The position numbers were made by a program, and so were the translations under genes. This document shows positions 42,857 through 51,216 of a DNA stretch of 52,474 nucleotides, piece by piece; the stretch's first letter is position 1; every line of letters begins with the position of its first letter. The stretch spans positions 1 through 52,474 of the forward strand of contig CAVDHB010000061.1 of NCBI GenBank assembly GCA_963608705.1, written 5' to 3'. The notes under the pieces were generated by a model. It was not told where the DNA came from, searched no databases, and saw nothing but the letters and a program-made list of their open reading frames with translations. The stretch is from CAVDHB01 sp963608705. GTDB taxonomy: Bacteria; Bacteroidota; Bacteroidia; Bacteroidales; Bacteroidaceae.

Positions 42857-45166
42857 TTACAACCGTCCTTTCTCACTTTCTCCAGCTCCTGTTCCTTTAT
42901 AACGGTCATTGGCCGTGTTGAAGGTATAGCGAAGGGTCAATACAAATTTCCGGGTGTCCGCATAATTCCATTTATAGATGTTTCGGTTGCCATAGTCCAT
43001 CCGGTTTGTTCCCCGGTAGGAGGCGAACAAGTCCTGTCCTTGGAGGTTTACGGAAAGTCGTTTATGCCAGAATTCCTTATAAAGACTTACGTTCAGCCCC
43101 CATGTCTTCTCCCACCAAATGGAGGTGGAATGTCCCTTGGTGGCATAGTCCATGTCCACATTCAACAGCAGCTCCCACGGCAGACGGAAGGTGTTACGGA
43201 AAGTCAAGTAGCATATAGGCTTATTATAGGTCCGGACAAACGCCGTTTCTTTCACCTTAAACCATTGTTTCTTGAGAGCCGCCTCCCACATGGGTTGCCA
43301 GAAGCCGATACGGGGAGACAAGGAGAGGCTGGTATAGACAGCCTGGTAATGGGGCATATTGCGGAAAGTGTACACCGTGATGTCGGGGTTCTGTCCGTAA
43401 GCCTCCACCATTTGATACGAGGCATCCTTGAAATACCGCCATTCCGTAGCAAGGCGAATCCACTGGTAGGACAGTGTAAGGGCGGTGGTATGTCGGGTGG
43501 TAGGACGAAGAAGCGGGTTACCTTCCTGGAAGGTGTAACGGTCGTTGTACTGCACGTTTCCGCTCAGCATGGCGAAAGACGGGCGGCTGCACTTGGCGGT
43601 GTAGTTCAATTGCACATTCACTTTCCCTATGAGATAGGCCACGGAGAGGTTGGGGAACAGATTGTCGTACACACGGCTTTCGTCTGCCGAGCGTACTCCG
43701 TGGTTATAATAGTCGAACACCACGTGTTCATAACGCACTCCCGCTTCCGCTTGGAAGTTTCCCGCTCCGAATCCATAAGAGACGAATGCGGCGGTGTTCT
43801 TCTCTTTACTTTGATTGTCTGTGTCGCCAGGCACATCTCCTTTCCTTTCCTTCACCTGGTAAAGGTTTTTCCGGTCAATGGCCGTGTATTCAGCGCCCAG
43901 TTTGAGATTGCCTTTCCACAGGGGAGTGGAGGCGGTGAGTTTAGTGGCGTAAAAATGGCCGTCCGTATTGTAGTCTGTAAGGACTGTGCGAGAATCCACT
44001 CCCGTCTCTTCCGAGCGTTGGGTGTTTCCGTCTTTACGCAGATAGATGTTTCCGTTCCAGTCCACGGACACCTTTCCGAAAGTGCCGCTGTAATAAGCGG
44101 CAATGTCGTGAGAGGGTTGGTTCTTCCCTCTCAACGTGAAGAGATTGTGAATCTTTTCCGAAGTGTTCCCGTGAGAGGACACGGTCATGTCCGCATTCCA
44201 TCCGCCTTTGTATTCCGTGGGTTTCACCCCTGTATAGGTGACACCCGCATAATGCTTCCCTTTCCATTCATAATTCATGCCCACCGTACCTTCCAGTTGC
44301 TTTACACGGGAGTTTATCAACAGGCTGTTGATAAGTGAGAGTGTCTTTCCACCGTCAATGAGTTGTGACCCCCATTGTTCCTGTCTGTCCGCAAAGTCGC
44401 CATAGTACAGCATACCGAAGAGGTCAAATCCGTTTTTCCGGTAATTCCAGTTAAACTCCTCCTGATGTCCTGCCTGGTGTGCCTGCATATACACTTGGCG
44501 GTAGTCCAGTCCGAAGCCCTCTCCCGCTTTCCGCACCGTCTTGATTCTCAGCACCGCGTTGGTGCCGGCCTCGTATTCCGCTCCGGGATTGAGCAGTACT
44601 TCCACCTGTTTGATGTCTTCCGACTTCAACCGGTCAAGCTCCTCCATGCGTTGCAGCTTTTTTCCGTTGAGATAGATAAGCGGCGTGCCTTTTCCCAACA
44701 CCTCGTATCCCTCGGAGGTTTTTCTTACTCCAGGCAGTCTTTTCAACACATCTTCCGCCGTGCCGGACTTTGCCAGCAAGGTTCCTTCCACTGTGGTAAG
44801 CACTCCCTCCGCCGTATTCCGAAACAAGGGTCGGTTGCCTCTCACCGTCAGACTTCCCAGCGTATGTGCGTCTTCCGTCAGCTGGATAGTGCCGGGAGAG
44901 GTGGAGGCTGTCAGGTATTTAGTCTGATACCCGATACAAGACACCTTCAGAAGCCGTTCTTGCGTATCCGCAGGAATAACGAAATGTCCTTCCGTATCGC
45001 TTACTGTTCCCTTTACAAAACTGGAGTCCGCCTTGGAAAGCAAGACCACATTGGCATAAGGCACAGCCTTTCCCGCCTTGTCGATTATACGTCCCGTTAT
45101 TTCCTGCGCCTGTAATCCTGATACAGACAGTACAGAAACTATACTGCTTATAATGAATTTTCTCAT
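42857..45166 (-). CDS. Outer-membrane barrel protein 2 of the peptide system
   Basis: The 769-residue protein has a signal peptide (MRKFIISSIVSVLSVSGLQA), a carboxypeptidase-regulatory-like domain (EITGRIIDKAGKAVPYANVVL), a plug with IYLNGKK and a long barrel ending at YKGTGAGE. It is a paralogue of the equally long 45410 protein. Unlike SusC it lacks a SusD partner. It starts 16 bp after the tiny pepC gene and is therefore co-transcribed with it. It could return, sense or release the peptide; the direction cannot be read from sequence. Confidence 0.88.
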   Translation of the reverse strand: MRKFIISSIVSVLSVSGLQAQEITGRIIDKAGKAVPYANVVLLSKADSSFVKGTVSDTEGHFVIPADTQERLLKVSCIGYQTKYLTASTSPGTIQLTEDAHTLGSLTVRGNRPLFRNTAEGVLTTVEGTLLAKSGTAEDVLKRLPGVRKTSEGYEVLGKGTPLIYLNGKKLQRMEELDRLKSEDIKQVEVLLNPGAEYEAGTNAVLRIKTVRKAGEGFGLDYRQVYMQAHQAGHQEEFNWNYRKNGFDLFGMLYYGDFADRQEQWGSQLIDGGKTLSLINSLLINSRVKQLEGTVGMNYEWKGKHYAGVTYTGVKPTEYKGGWNADMTVSSHGNTSEKIHNLFTLRGKNQPSHDIAAYYSGTFGKVSVDWNGNIYLRKDGNTQRSEETGVDSRTVLTDYNTDGHFYATKLTASTPLWKGNLKLGAEYTAIDRKNLYQVKERKGDVPGDTDNQSKEKNTAAFVSYGFGAGNFQAEAGVRYEHVVFDYYNHGVRSADESRVYDNLFPNLSVAYLIGKVNVQLNYTAKCSRPSFAMLSGNVQYNDRYTFQEGNPLLRPTTRHTTALTLSYQWIRLATEWRYFKDASYQMVEAYGQNPDITVYTFRNMPHYQAVYTSLSLSPRIGFWQPMWEAALKKQWFKVKETAFVRTYNKPICYLTFRNTFRLPWELLLNVDMDYATKGHSTSIWWEKTWGLNVSLYKEFWHKRLSVNLQGQDLFASYRGTNRMDYGNRNIYKWNYADTRKFVLTLRYTFNTANDRYKGTGAGESEKGRL

Positions 45167-45182
45167 GATAAAATATGGTTCT

Positions 45183-45278
45183 CTATTTACTTCTGATTTG
45201 AGATTGTGAACCAAAGCAGTCTCTCAAATATTGTCCATCAGTGATGGATTCAATCTCTTTATCCATAAACTCTTCCAT
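45183..45278 (-). CDS. pepC: 31-aa candidate leader-peptide gene
   Basis: The ORF follows the same promoter and same AACAATATGGAAG start context as pepA. The leader KEIESITDG parallels KELENVTGG of pepA, followed by QYLRDCFGSQSQIRSK with one Cys. The -2 position is Asp instead of Gly, which may prevent C39 cleavage. I infer a diverged precursor or a degenerate copy. Translation ends 16 bp before the barrel gene start. Confidence 0.65.
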   Translation of the reverse strand: MEEFMDKEIESITDGQYLRDCFGSQSQIRSK

Positions 45279-45298
45279 ATTGTTTCTATTTCATGGTG

Positions 45299-45380
45299 CA
45301 AAGTTACGTAGAATCTGTAAGACAACCAACTAAATTATGTCATATAAATGTCATTTTTCAAGTGCGTAGTGATGACATTT
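45299..45380 (-). promoter_or_regulatory. pepC promoter and three-box operator
   Basis: On the minus strand TAACTTTG (45306-45299) has a -33-like GTTG (45330-45327) 20 nt upstream. Behind it lie, given in plus orientation, TTATGTCAT (45335-45343), AAATGTCAT (45346-45354) and inverted ATGACATTT (45372-45380). The first two boxes repeat every 11 bp, as OmpR-family sites do. Box order and spacing are identical at pepA. Confidence 0.75.
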
Positions 45381-45409
45381 GCTGTTTACACAATTATCAA
45401 ATAAACGCA

Positions 45410-47719
45410 CTACATTCTGCTCTGTTGCTCCTCTCCTGCACCGGTTCCCTTGTACTTGCCTTTGGTCGTCCTGAAGTTATACCGAAGCGTAAGGGTGATG
45501 TCCCTTGATTGAGTTCTCGCAAGTTGGAAATAAGTCATCCGAGGGGTGTAAAGCGTGCCTCCGTCCCATTGCTGGTGTAACAGGTCGTTGCCCTGCACTT
45601 GCACGGTGAGTTTGTCTTTCAGGAACGACTTGACAAGACTCACGTTCACGATGTGGAGGGGCTTTTGCACCCATGCGTTTTGCCAGTTTCCGGTTCCCTG
45701 GTACTGATAGTCCACCGAGAGCTGGAGGTTCCAGGGAAGAGTGAAACTGTTACTGAGACTGCCGACAAGTTGAGGCCGGTTGAGTTTTTTCGCCCCTCTT
45801 TGAGTGTGCAGCGTGAGCCATTGTGTGTTCACCCCGAAGCTGACCTGCGGAGACCAGATGCCTATGGTCGGGGCGGCGCTCACATAGGCGTTAAGCCCTC
45901 TCAGGCGTTTGATATTGTGGTAGTATATGACATTGACGGACGGGTCTTTTTCCAACTGTCTCGACCAATAGATAATGGGGTTCTTCGAAAGGAGGTAATC
46001 CACGGAGAACTGGAAGAACTTCCATACACCGGACAACTCCACAGTATGGTTTATCTCGCTGTCAAGCAGTGGATTGCCAGTCTGTAACGAGAAACGGTTC
46101 AGGTACTGGACGTTGTTGCTCAGCTGTGAGTACGACGGACGGCGGGTTTTCACCGAGTAGCTTAACTGGAGGTCTACTTTTCCCACCTGTGTCCCGTAGT
46201 TCAAACTGGGGAACCAGTTTCGGAACGTCCGGCTTTGCGATGACTGATACATGCCGTTGTCATAGTACTTGAACCGCACGTACTCGAATCTGAGTCCGGC
46301 TTGGAACGTCCCGATGGGTGTCTCATGGGAGTACTCTATGAAAGGGCTGGCGGTCTGTTCCGTTAGTTTGCTGTCCGAATTGTCGAGCAGGTCGGTACGG
46401 TTCACCTCATACCTGTCCTTGCGATGGATGGACACATATTCCGCCCCCCATCTCATCGTGCCGGAGAACAGCGGGGAGTCCAGAATCAGCTTGGAGGCTA
46501 TCATGCTGTTCCGTACCTTGTTCTCGGAATCCACCACTCTGGAGTCGTGGTCTTCGCTGTGTTCGGCTGACCGGCTGTAAGCGTGTGTGTGGTTGATTAG
46601 AAAATCAGTGTTGAAATCAATGGAGGTTTTTCCCAAGGCTCCGTTGTAGTACACGTTCAGCAGATGGGAGGGCTTGTCCTTGTTTGAAGCCGTTATCAGG
46701 GTACCTATCCGGTCATAGGGCTGTCCGTCTGCCGTCACTTTACTTTCATTCGACCCTTCTTCTTTCTGATATGTGGAGATGCCGAGGTCGTATTTCGCCC
46801 CGATGGACTGGGTCGGGCTGAAGTCATAGCTGAATCCGCCCGTGATTTTGTGATATTCATTGCGGGTTGTGCCATAATAGACGTTTTGCTGGTTCCACAG
46901 GGTGTCCACGTAAGTCCGTTGGTCTACAGAACCGTCCTCGAACTCCTTCCAGTCGGAGAATTTGTACGTCGTGAACAGTGTCAGTCCGTCATGGTGGTAA
47001 TTCATACGGAGCTGTTGAATCGTGTTGTGGTACTTGTTGTAGTAGTACACAGACCGCAGGTCTCCTCCGAATCCTTCCCCTTTCACTCTTACCGTGCGGA
47101 TTTTAATCACGGATGCCACGGAGGCATCATAGGCACTGCCAGGATTTCGGATTACCTCCACACTTTTGATATCCTGTGATTTCAGTTCGTCCAGCTCTTC
47201 AAGTGTCTGCAATTTCTTTCCGTTGAGATAGATAAGCGGCGTACCCTTTCCGAACACCTCAAAGCCGTCTTTTTTCTTTAACACGCCCGGCACATGGGAC
47301 AATACATCTTTCGCTGTGCCCATTTTCGCCAGAATAGTTCCCGCTACGTTTGTCCGTAGTCCCTCTGCGGTCTGCTCATAGATCGTGCGGCGTGAGGAGA
47401 CCGTTATCCCCCGGAGTGATGTGGTGGACTGTTGAAGTGTCAGGCTCAAGTCGTCCAGTCTTGTTCGGATGTACATATCCTTATAGCCCACGCACCTCAC
47501 TTTTATCACATACTCGTCCTTGCCTGCGGACAACAGGAAATGTCCGTTGTCGTCTGTCACTGTGCCAGTCACATAAGTGGAGTCAGCCGTATCGCACAGC
47601 ATGACATCGGCATAGGGTATAGCTTTTCCCAGCGAATCCCGGACAGTTCCTTTCACTGTTTTTCCGAAACTTGGACTTGTGAGTAAGGATAAACTGAATG
47701 CTACAATTATACTTTTCAT
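45410..47719 (-). CDS. Outer-membrane barrel protein 1 of the peptide system
   Basis: The 769-residue protein has a signal peptide (MKSIIVAFSLSLLTSPSFG), a carboxypeptidase-regulatory-like domain (VKGTVRDSLGKAIPYADV), a plug with IYLNGKK and a barrel. The last residues resemble those of barrel 2 (YKGTGAGE). The ATG at 47719 overlaps the radical SAM stop as TAATG, so translation is coupled to the maturase; a start four codons upstream is less likely. This tight link suggests the barrel serves the modified peptide. Confidence 0.88.
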   Translation of the reverse strand: MKSIIVAFSLSLLTSPSFGKTVKGTVRDSLGKAIPYADVMLCDTADSTYVTGTVTDDNGHFLLSAGKDEYVIKVRCVGYKDMYIRTRLDDLSLTLQQSTTSLRGITVSSRRTIYEQTAEGLRTNVAGTILAKMGTAKDVLSHVPGVLKKKDGFEVFGKGTPLIYLNGKKLQTLEELDELKSQDIKSVEVIRNPGSAYDASVASVIKIRTVRVKGEGFGGDLRSVYYYNKYHNTIQQLRMNYHHDGLTLFTTYKFSDWKEFEDGSVDQRTYVDTLWNQQNVYYGTTRNEYHKITGGFSYDFSPTQSIGAKYDLGISTYQKEEGSNESKVTADGQPYDRIGTLITASNKDKPSHLLNVYYNGALGKTSIDFNTDFLINHTHAYSRSAEHSEDHDSRVVDSENKVRNSMIASKLILDSPLFSGTMRWGAEYVSIHRKDRYEVNRTDLLDNSDSKLTEQTASPFIEYSHETPIGTFQAGLRFEYVRFKYYDNGMYQSSQSRTFRNWFPSLNYGTQVGKVDLQLSYSVKTRRPSYSQLSNNVQYLNRFSLQTGNPLLDSEINHTVELSGVWKFFQFSVDYLLSKNPIIYWSRQLEKDPSVNVIYYHNIKRLRGLNAYVSAAPTIGIWSPQVSFGVNTQWLTLHTQRGAKKLNRPQLVGSLSNSFTLPWNLQLSVDYQYQGTGNWQNAWVQKPLHIVNVSLVKSFLKDKLTVQVQGNDLLHQQWDGGTLYTPRMTYFQLARTQSRDITLTLRYNFRTTKGKYKGTGAGEEQQSRM

Positions 47720-49026
47720 TAAGCTTCGCAATAATTTTCAAGGTATTTTACAAGTCCTTCTTGATTAATTTCACATACATTATATGGAATACCTTTCTCC
47801 ATGAATCCTACACGATACAAATTACATCCTCCATTGCAAATAGGCAGATAACTGCATTTTAGGCATTTAGCGTCTGAGAATTTATCTGTGGCTTCCATGA
47901 ACTGGGATACAATACTATAATTTTTCACTCCTGATGCCAAAGAGCCTATTGAACGTGACTTTATTCCCACGTCAGCCCAGCATTTATAAATGGAACCATC
48001 AGGAGCTACTACAAATGCGTTGTTGTCCATGCATGTACATACTCCCTTATCCAATGTCGGGAAGAGTGATTTTTTATTTATTACGCCCTCTTTTGCCAGA
48101 ATATCTTTGAAACTATTCTTTTCATCAGTGTTTAACTCTATGGCGCATCTTCTCTCTGCGCAGGTGTTTAACCCATTATCTAGCACAAAGGAGAAATAGA
48201 CAGAACAATTCTTTCCTTTCCATCTGTTAGAAAGTTCCTTGTAAAGTTCTGCGTATTCGTTTCTGTTTCCTCGTCCGATATTAGTGCGTATTCCGATATG
48301 ACAATGAGGCATTAGGTCTGTGGCCATATCGATATTGGAGATAATCTTTTCAAAAGAAGAAGCTCCGTTCTTTAAAACCCTTGTTTTATTATGCGTTTCT
48401 TTTTTCCCGTCAATCGTAATTTGCAGATAGCTTAAATGCTTTGACTCCAAAAAACGACAGACTTCTTCATTGAGGAGGTAGCCATTTGAGACCATCGTGG
48501 AATGCTGTATGGGTAAATTAGACTCACTCTCCAAAAGAGAATATATTTGTTTTATAGTATTAAATGCAAGAAGAGGCTCTCCACCATGCCAATTAAGTGT
48601 TAAGTCTTTCATTCGTTCAGTTTGTTTATTGATGAAAGCCACTAATTCATGTTGAGTCTCGTTGCTCATTGTCGTTTGTGGTAGATTATGCTCATAACAG
48701 TAGGGACAGGCAAAGTTACAGGATAAAGTAGGACAAATAACCATACTTAGAGTTGTAGAAGTATAAGACTCTATTTGTTTCTTATACTTCAACATACTGA
48801 GATAATTATTGTCCTCGTTAGAAGACACTAACACTTTGTTTCTGCAAAGGTTCTCATAGTCACTCTGTTCCAAAAGAGATACAGCGGTCTGAGGATTCTC
48901 CTTTACCTTTTGCAAAATATGATAAGTGTTCTCATCCATTTTGGATAAAGAAAGCATTCTCGAATTAAACAGGCAATAGCCTATCTTATTAGAATAAAAC
49001 AAGGTATTATATTTAGACCATTCCAT
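47719..49026 (-). CDS. Radical SAM/SPASM peptide maturase
   Basis: The 435-residue protein binds a SAM-cleaving 4Fe-4S cluster at Cys103, Cys107 and Cys110 (CNFACPYC). A SPASM domain with auxiliary-cluster cysteines follows (CTCMD, IYKCWADVG, CLKCSYLPICNGGC, YNVCE). The N-terminal 90 residues look like a peptide-recognition region. Such enzymes modify ribosomal peptides, for example by thioether formation or epimerisation. The nearest substrate is pepB, 72 bp upstream, whose core has two Cys. The start is ATG 49026; a TTG three codons earlier is possible. Confidence 0.93.
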   Translation of the reverse strand: MEWSKYNTLFYSNKIGYCLFNSRMLSLSKMDENTYHILQKVKENPQTAVSLLEQSDYENLCRNKVLVSSNEDNNYLSMLKYKKQIESYTSTTLSMVICPTLSCNFACPYCYEHNLPQTTMSNETQHELVAFINKQTERMKDLTLNWHGGEPLLAFNTIKQIYSLLESESNLPIQHSTMVSNGYLLNEEVCRFLESKHLSYLQITIDGKKETHNKTRVLKNGASSFEKIISNIDMATDLMPHCHIGIRTNIGRGNRNEYAELYKELSNRWKGKNCSVYFSFVLDNGLNTCAERRCAIELNTDEKNSFKDILAKEGVINKKSLFPTLDKGVCTCMDNNAFVVAPDGSIYKCWADVGIKSRSIGSLASGVKNYSIVSQFMEATDKFSDAKCLKCSYLPICNGGCNLYRVGFMEKGIPYNVCEINQEGLVKYLENYCEA

Positions 49027-49098
49027 TATAATCAATTGTTTGAATGACAGGGATATAAGTTATCCCTGTCAAATTATTTCCACTTAATGTTTGGACTT

Positions 49099-49263
49099 TT
49101 ATTGAACGTCCGTCTTTGATTTTTGCAGTTCCTTCGCTCCACCACCTCCACTATGGCAACCGCTTAAACATAAGTGAAATTTGCCTCCTTTGATGTCTTC
49201 CATCTCTTCTTGAAGTGCGTCATGAGAAGGAACAATTTCTGAAATATTCAGTTTTTCTTTCAT
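49099..49263 (-). CDS. pepB: 54-aa GG-leader RiPP precursor candidate
   Basis: The leader ends EEMEDIKGG (residues 19-27), a typical double-glycine signal for C39 exporters, close to the pattern of the GG-Bacteroidales natural-product precursors. The core (27 residues) begins KFHLCLSGCHSGGGGAKEL, with Cys32 and Cys36 and a run of four Gly, and ends KSKTDVQ. The gene is immediately upstream of the radical SAM gene, which is its likely maturase. It is too short for standard calling and was found by reading the minus strand. Confidence 0.85.
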   Translation of the reverse strand: MKEKLNISEIVPSHDALQEEMEDIKGGKFHLCLSGCHSGGGGAKELQKSKTDVQ

Positions 49264-49556
49264 GTCTTAAAGTATTTTGTGTGTCCTCTAATGAGTATTC
49301 GGACTTATACTCCTTTTTACCTGTATGGTCAGGACTACAATATTGTCGACTTTATTATGTTTGATTTAACTCTTGAAAATCACCTTATGGCTGGTTTTGT
49401 TCGAGAAATTGTCGTATCTTTGCTCCTGCTTTTGTTTGTATTTGAGTTCAACTTCCTGTCTTGCCGGACGGTTAAGGATATTCAAGTGCGGACAAAAGCT
49501 CTTTTCATGAAATTGCAGGTATCATGAAACGCCCTTTGTTTTTCTTGAAATCTTTT
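49264..49556 (-). other. Spacer between pepA and pepB
   Basis: No gene is supported. A stop-free minus-strand stretch of about 50 codons (KYKQKQEQRYDNF region) has no start, and a plus-strand frame (49279-49527) has no recognisable content. TATCTTTG at 49415 on the plus strand resembles a -7 box. A lost gene is possible. Confidence 0.4.
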
Positions 49557-49679
49557 TCAGCTCTCAAAAGGATTATCTGGCTCCTCTGGATCGTCTGAAA
49601 TCCAGATCCATTTACCTCCTGTATAGATCCATCGTCCTCCTGTGACATTTTCCAGTTCTTTTGTCGTTAATGCTTCCAT
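49557..49679 (-). CDS. pepA: 40-aa GG-leader peptide (bacteriocin-like precursor)
   Basis: The 15-residue leader MEALTTKELENVTGG fits the ELxxVxGG double-glycine signal exactly. The core of 25 residues starts RWIYTGGKWIWIS, with three Trp, and ends in an acidic tail (DDPEEPDNPFES); it has no Cys. It has its own promoter and operator and would be first in the leftward operon pepA-pepB-maturase-barrel 1. Whether the core is toxic, a signal or a modified product is not known. Confidence 0.85.
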   Translation of the reverse strand: MEALTTKELENVTGGRWIYTGGKWIWISDDPEEPDNPFES

Positions 49680-49699
49680 ATTGCTTTTGTTTTATGCTG

Positions 49700-49814
49700 C
49701 AAAGTTACAGAGAGCCTGTAAAACGGCCAAATAATTTATGTCATAAAAATGTCATATTTTAGGTGCATGATTATGACATTTTCTGTGATATTTACCCTTT
49801 ATTTATTATCTTTG
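49700..49814. promoter_or_regulatory. Divergent control region of pepA and the kinase gene
   Basis: Leftward pepA promoter: TTTG (49731-49728), 20 nt, TAACTTTG (49707-49700). Behind it, in plus orientation, TTATGTCAT (49736-49744), AAATGTCAT (49747-49755) and inverted ATGACATTT (49773-49781). Rightward kinase promoter: weak TGTG (49784-49787), 19 nt, TATCTTTG (49807-49814), with the inverted box just upstream of it. Box spacing equals that at pepC. The adjacent OmpR-type regulator is the likely binder. Confidence 0.78.
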
Positions 49815-49835
49815 CGGTCAAAACAGGACATATTG

Positions 49836-51212
49836 ATGAAACGATATCTTTATATCACATTGATTGCGTTGATATCCATCGTTTGTTTGCAAGGGGGGTA
49901 TCTCTTCAATGAATATACACATTATAAAAACGAGCGGGCAACACGGATTCGGGAGATTTTGGATTTCTCGTTTGACGAGGAATTAGCGCTTCGTGGCAAG
50001 TCTTTTCCAAAGGGTACAGAACGCAAGGTTACCATACTTCTTATGGACAGGATGACAGAGCGGGAGAAAGACAGTCTGTTGAGACAAAAACCATTGCCTG
50101 TGAGACAGCAATCTTTTGATTTGAACAAGGCTCGCAAACTGGGTATAGCGGAAACAGGAGGGAAATTAGTAAGTCAATTTATACAAGACCAAAATCTGGA
50201 GGAAGGTCTTGTGTTAAATATGGCTGTTTTCGATTCTATTTTCACCAGCCAGCTGAAGGAGGAGATACCACGTCGGTTCATATTATACACCAAAGGAAAA
50301 GGGGAGGAAACAATGGATTTCTTGTCGGGAAACAGACCGGATGTTTCCTGGCAATTTCCCATAGGCACAGAAGGTAAACAGACTCTTTCAGCCGCTTTCC
50401 ACATTCCCGTGTCAGACTTTTTACGTACTCAATGGTGGAATGTGATACTTTCCGGATTGTGTATGTTGGTTGGAATGGGGGGATTGATATACTTGCAGAC
50501 TGTCATTCAACGAAGAAACAGGCAATTATGCCAAAAGGAGCAGGGACTTAACGGTACTATCCACGACTTGAAGGCTCCGCTGAACAGCGTGGTGGCGTTG
50601 CTTTCTTACTTAAGAAAGCATGAGGGAAACGAAGTGCGGATGAAGTTCATAGAGGAGGGTGAGACAAACATACGCCAACTGGTTACAGTTATTGAGTCAT
50701 TGCTGATGTGGGGCAGAAAAGACAGGCAGAAGCTTGTCTTTCATAAGCAGCGTGTGGATGTGGACGCTCTGGTGCAACGGGTGGTGTACAATGTGAACAT
50801 ATTATATCAAGAAAAGGCTCATACTATTTCCGTGGAGAATGCGCTTTCAGAGGATGAAGAGGTGTACACAGACCCCATGTATTTAGAGAATATTCTCCGA
50901 AATTTAGTGGAGAACGCTGTAAAGTATGCAGACGCTGGAGTGGCTGTTCACATACGTGTGACCTCTGACGACAAACAGCTGCGGATGGAGGTTTCAGACA
51001 ATGGTTGGGGCATTCCCCGCAGATACCAGAAAAAGTTATTCGTTCCTTTTTATCAAGTTCCATGCGGAATGGAACAAAGCCGAAAAGGATTCGGACTGGG
51101 ACTGGCGCAAGTGAAATATGTGCTGCATGAATTAGGCGGGAGCGTCAGGCTGGAAAGTGAAGAACACAAAGGAAGTAAATTCACGTGTTTTATACCAATA
51201 ACCAAAGATTAA
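49836..51212 (+). CDS. Sensor histidine kinase of the peptide system
   Basis: The 458-residue kinase has membrane segments near 4-24 and 201-222, enclosing a periplasmic sensor of about 175 residues with no recognised domain. The phospho-accepting His243 lies in IHDLKAPLNS, and the ATPase boxes are NLVENAVKYA, SDNGWGIP and GFGLGLAQVK. The ATG at 49836 fits the signal-anchor; the frame upstream contains the promoter. The response regulator follows after 4 bp. Its trigger could be one of the exported peptides, by analogy to peptide-sensing loci. Confidence 0.93.
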   Translation: MKRYLYITLIALISIVCLQGGYLFNEYTHYKNERATRIREILDFSFDEELALRGKSFPKGTERKVTILLMDRMTEREKDSLLRQKPLPVRQQSFDLNKARKLGIAETGGKLVSQFIQDQNLEEGLVLNMAVFDSIFTSQLKEEIPRRFILYTKGKGEETMDFLSGNRPDVSWQFPIGTEGKQTLSAAFHIPVSDFLRTQWWNVILSGLCMLVGMGGLIYLQTVIQRRNRQLCQKEQGLNGTIHDLKAPLNSVVALLSYLRKHEGNEVRMKFIEEGETNIRQLVTVIESLLMWGRKDRQKLVFHKQRVDVDALVQRVVYNVNILYQEKAHTISVENALSEDEEVYTDPMYLENILRNLVENAVKYADAGVAVHIRVTSDDKQLRMEVSDNGWGIPRRYQKKLFVPFYQVPCGMEQSRKGFGLGLAQVKYVLHELGGSVRLESEEHKGSKFTCFIPITKD

Positions 51213-51216
51213 ATAA

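Noticed and set aside
42770..44338. A 522-codon open frame on the plus strand inside barrel 2
   Set aside because: It is antisense to a clear outer-membrane protein gene, has low-complexity His/Val-rich content and no recognisable domain; the long frame follows from codon bias of the real gene.
49279..49527. An 82-codon plus-strand frame between pepA and pepB
   Set aside because: It has a hydrophobic stretch, but no recognisable family, no good start signal and no conservation evidence; recorded only as spacer content.
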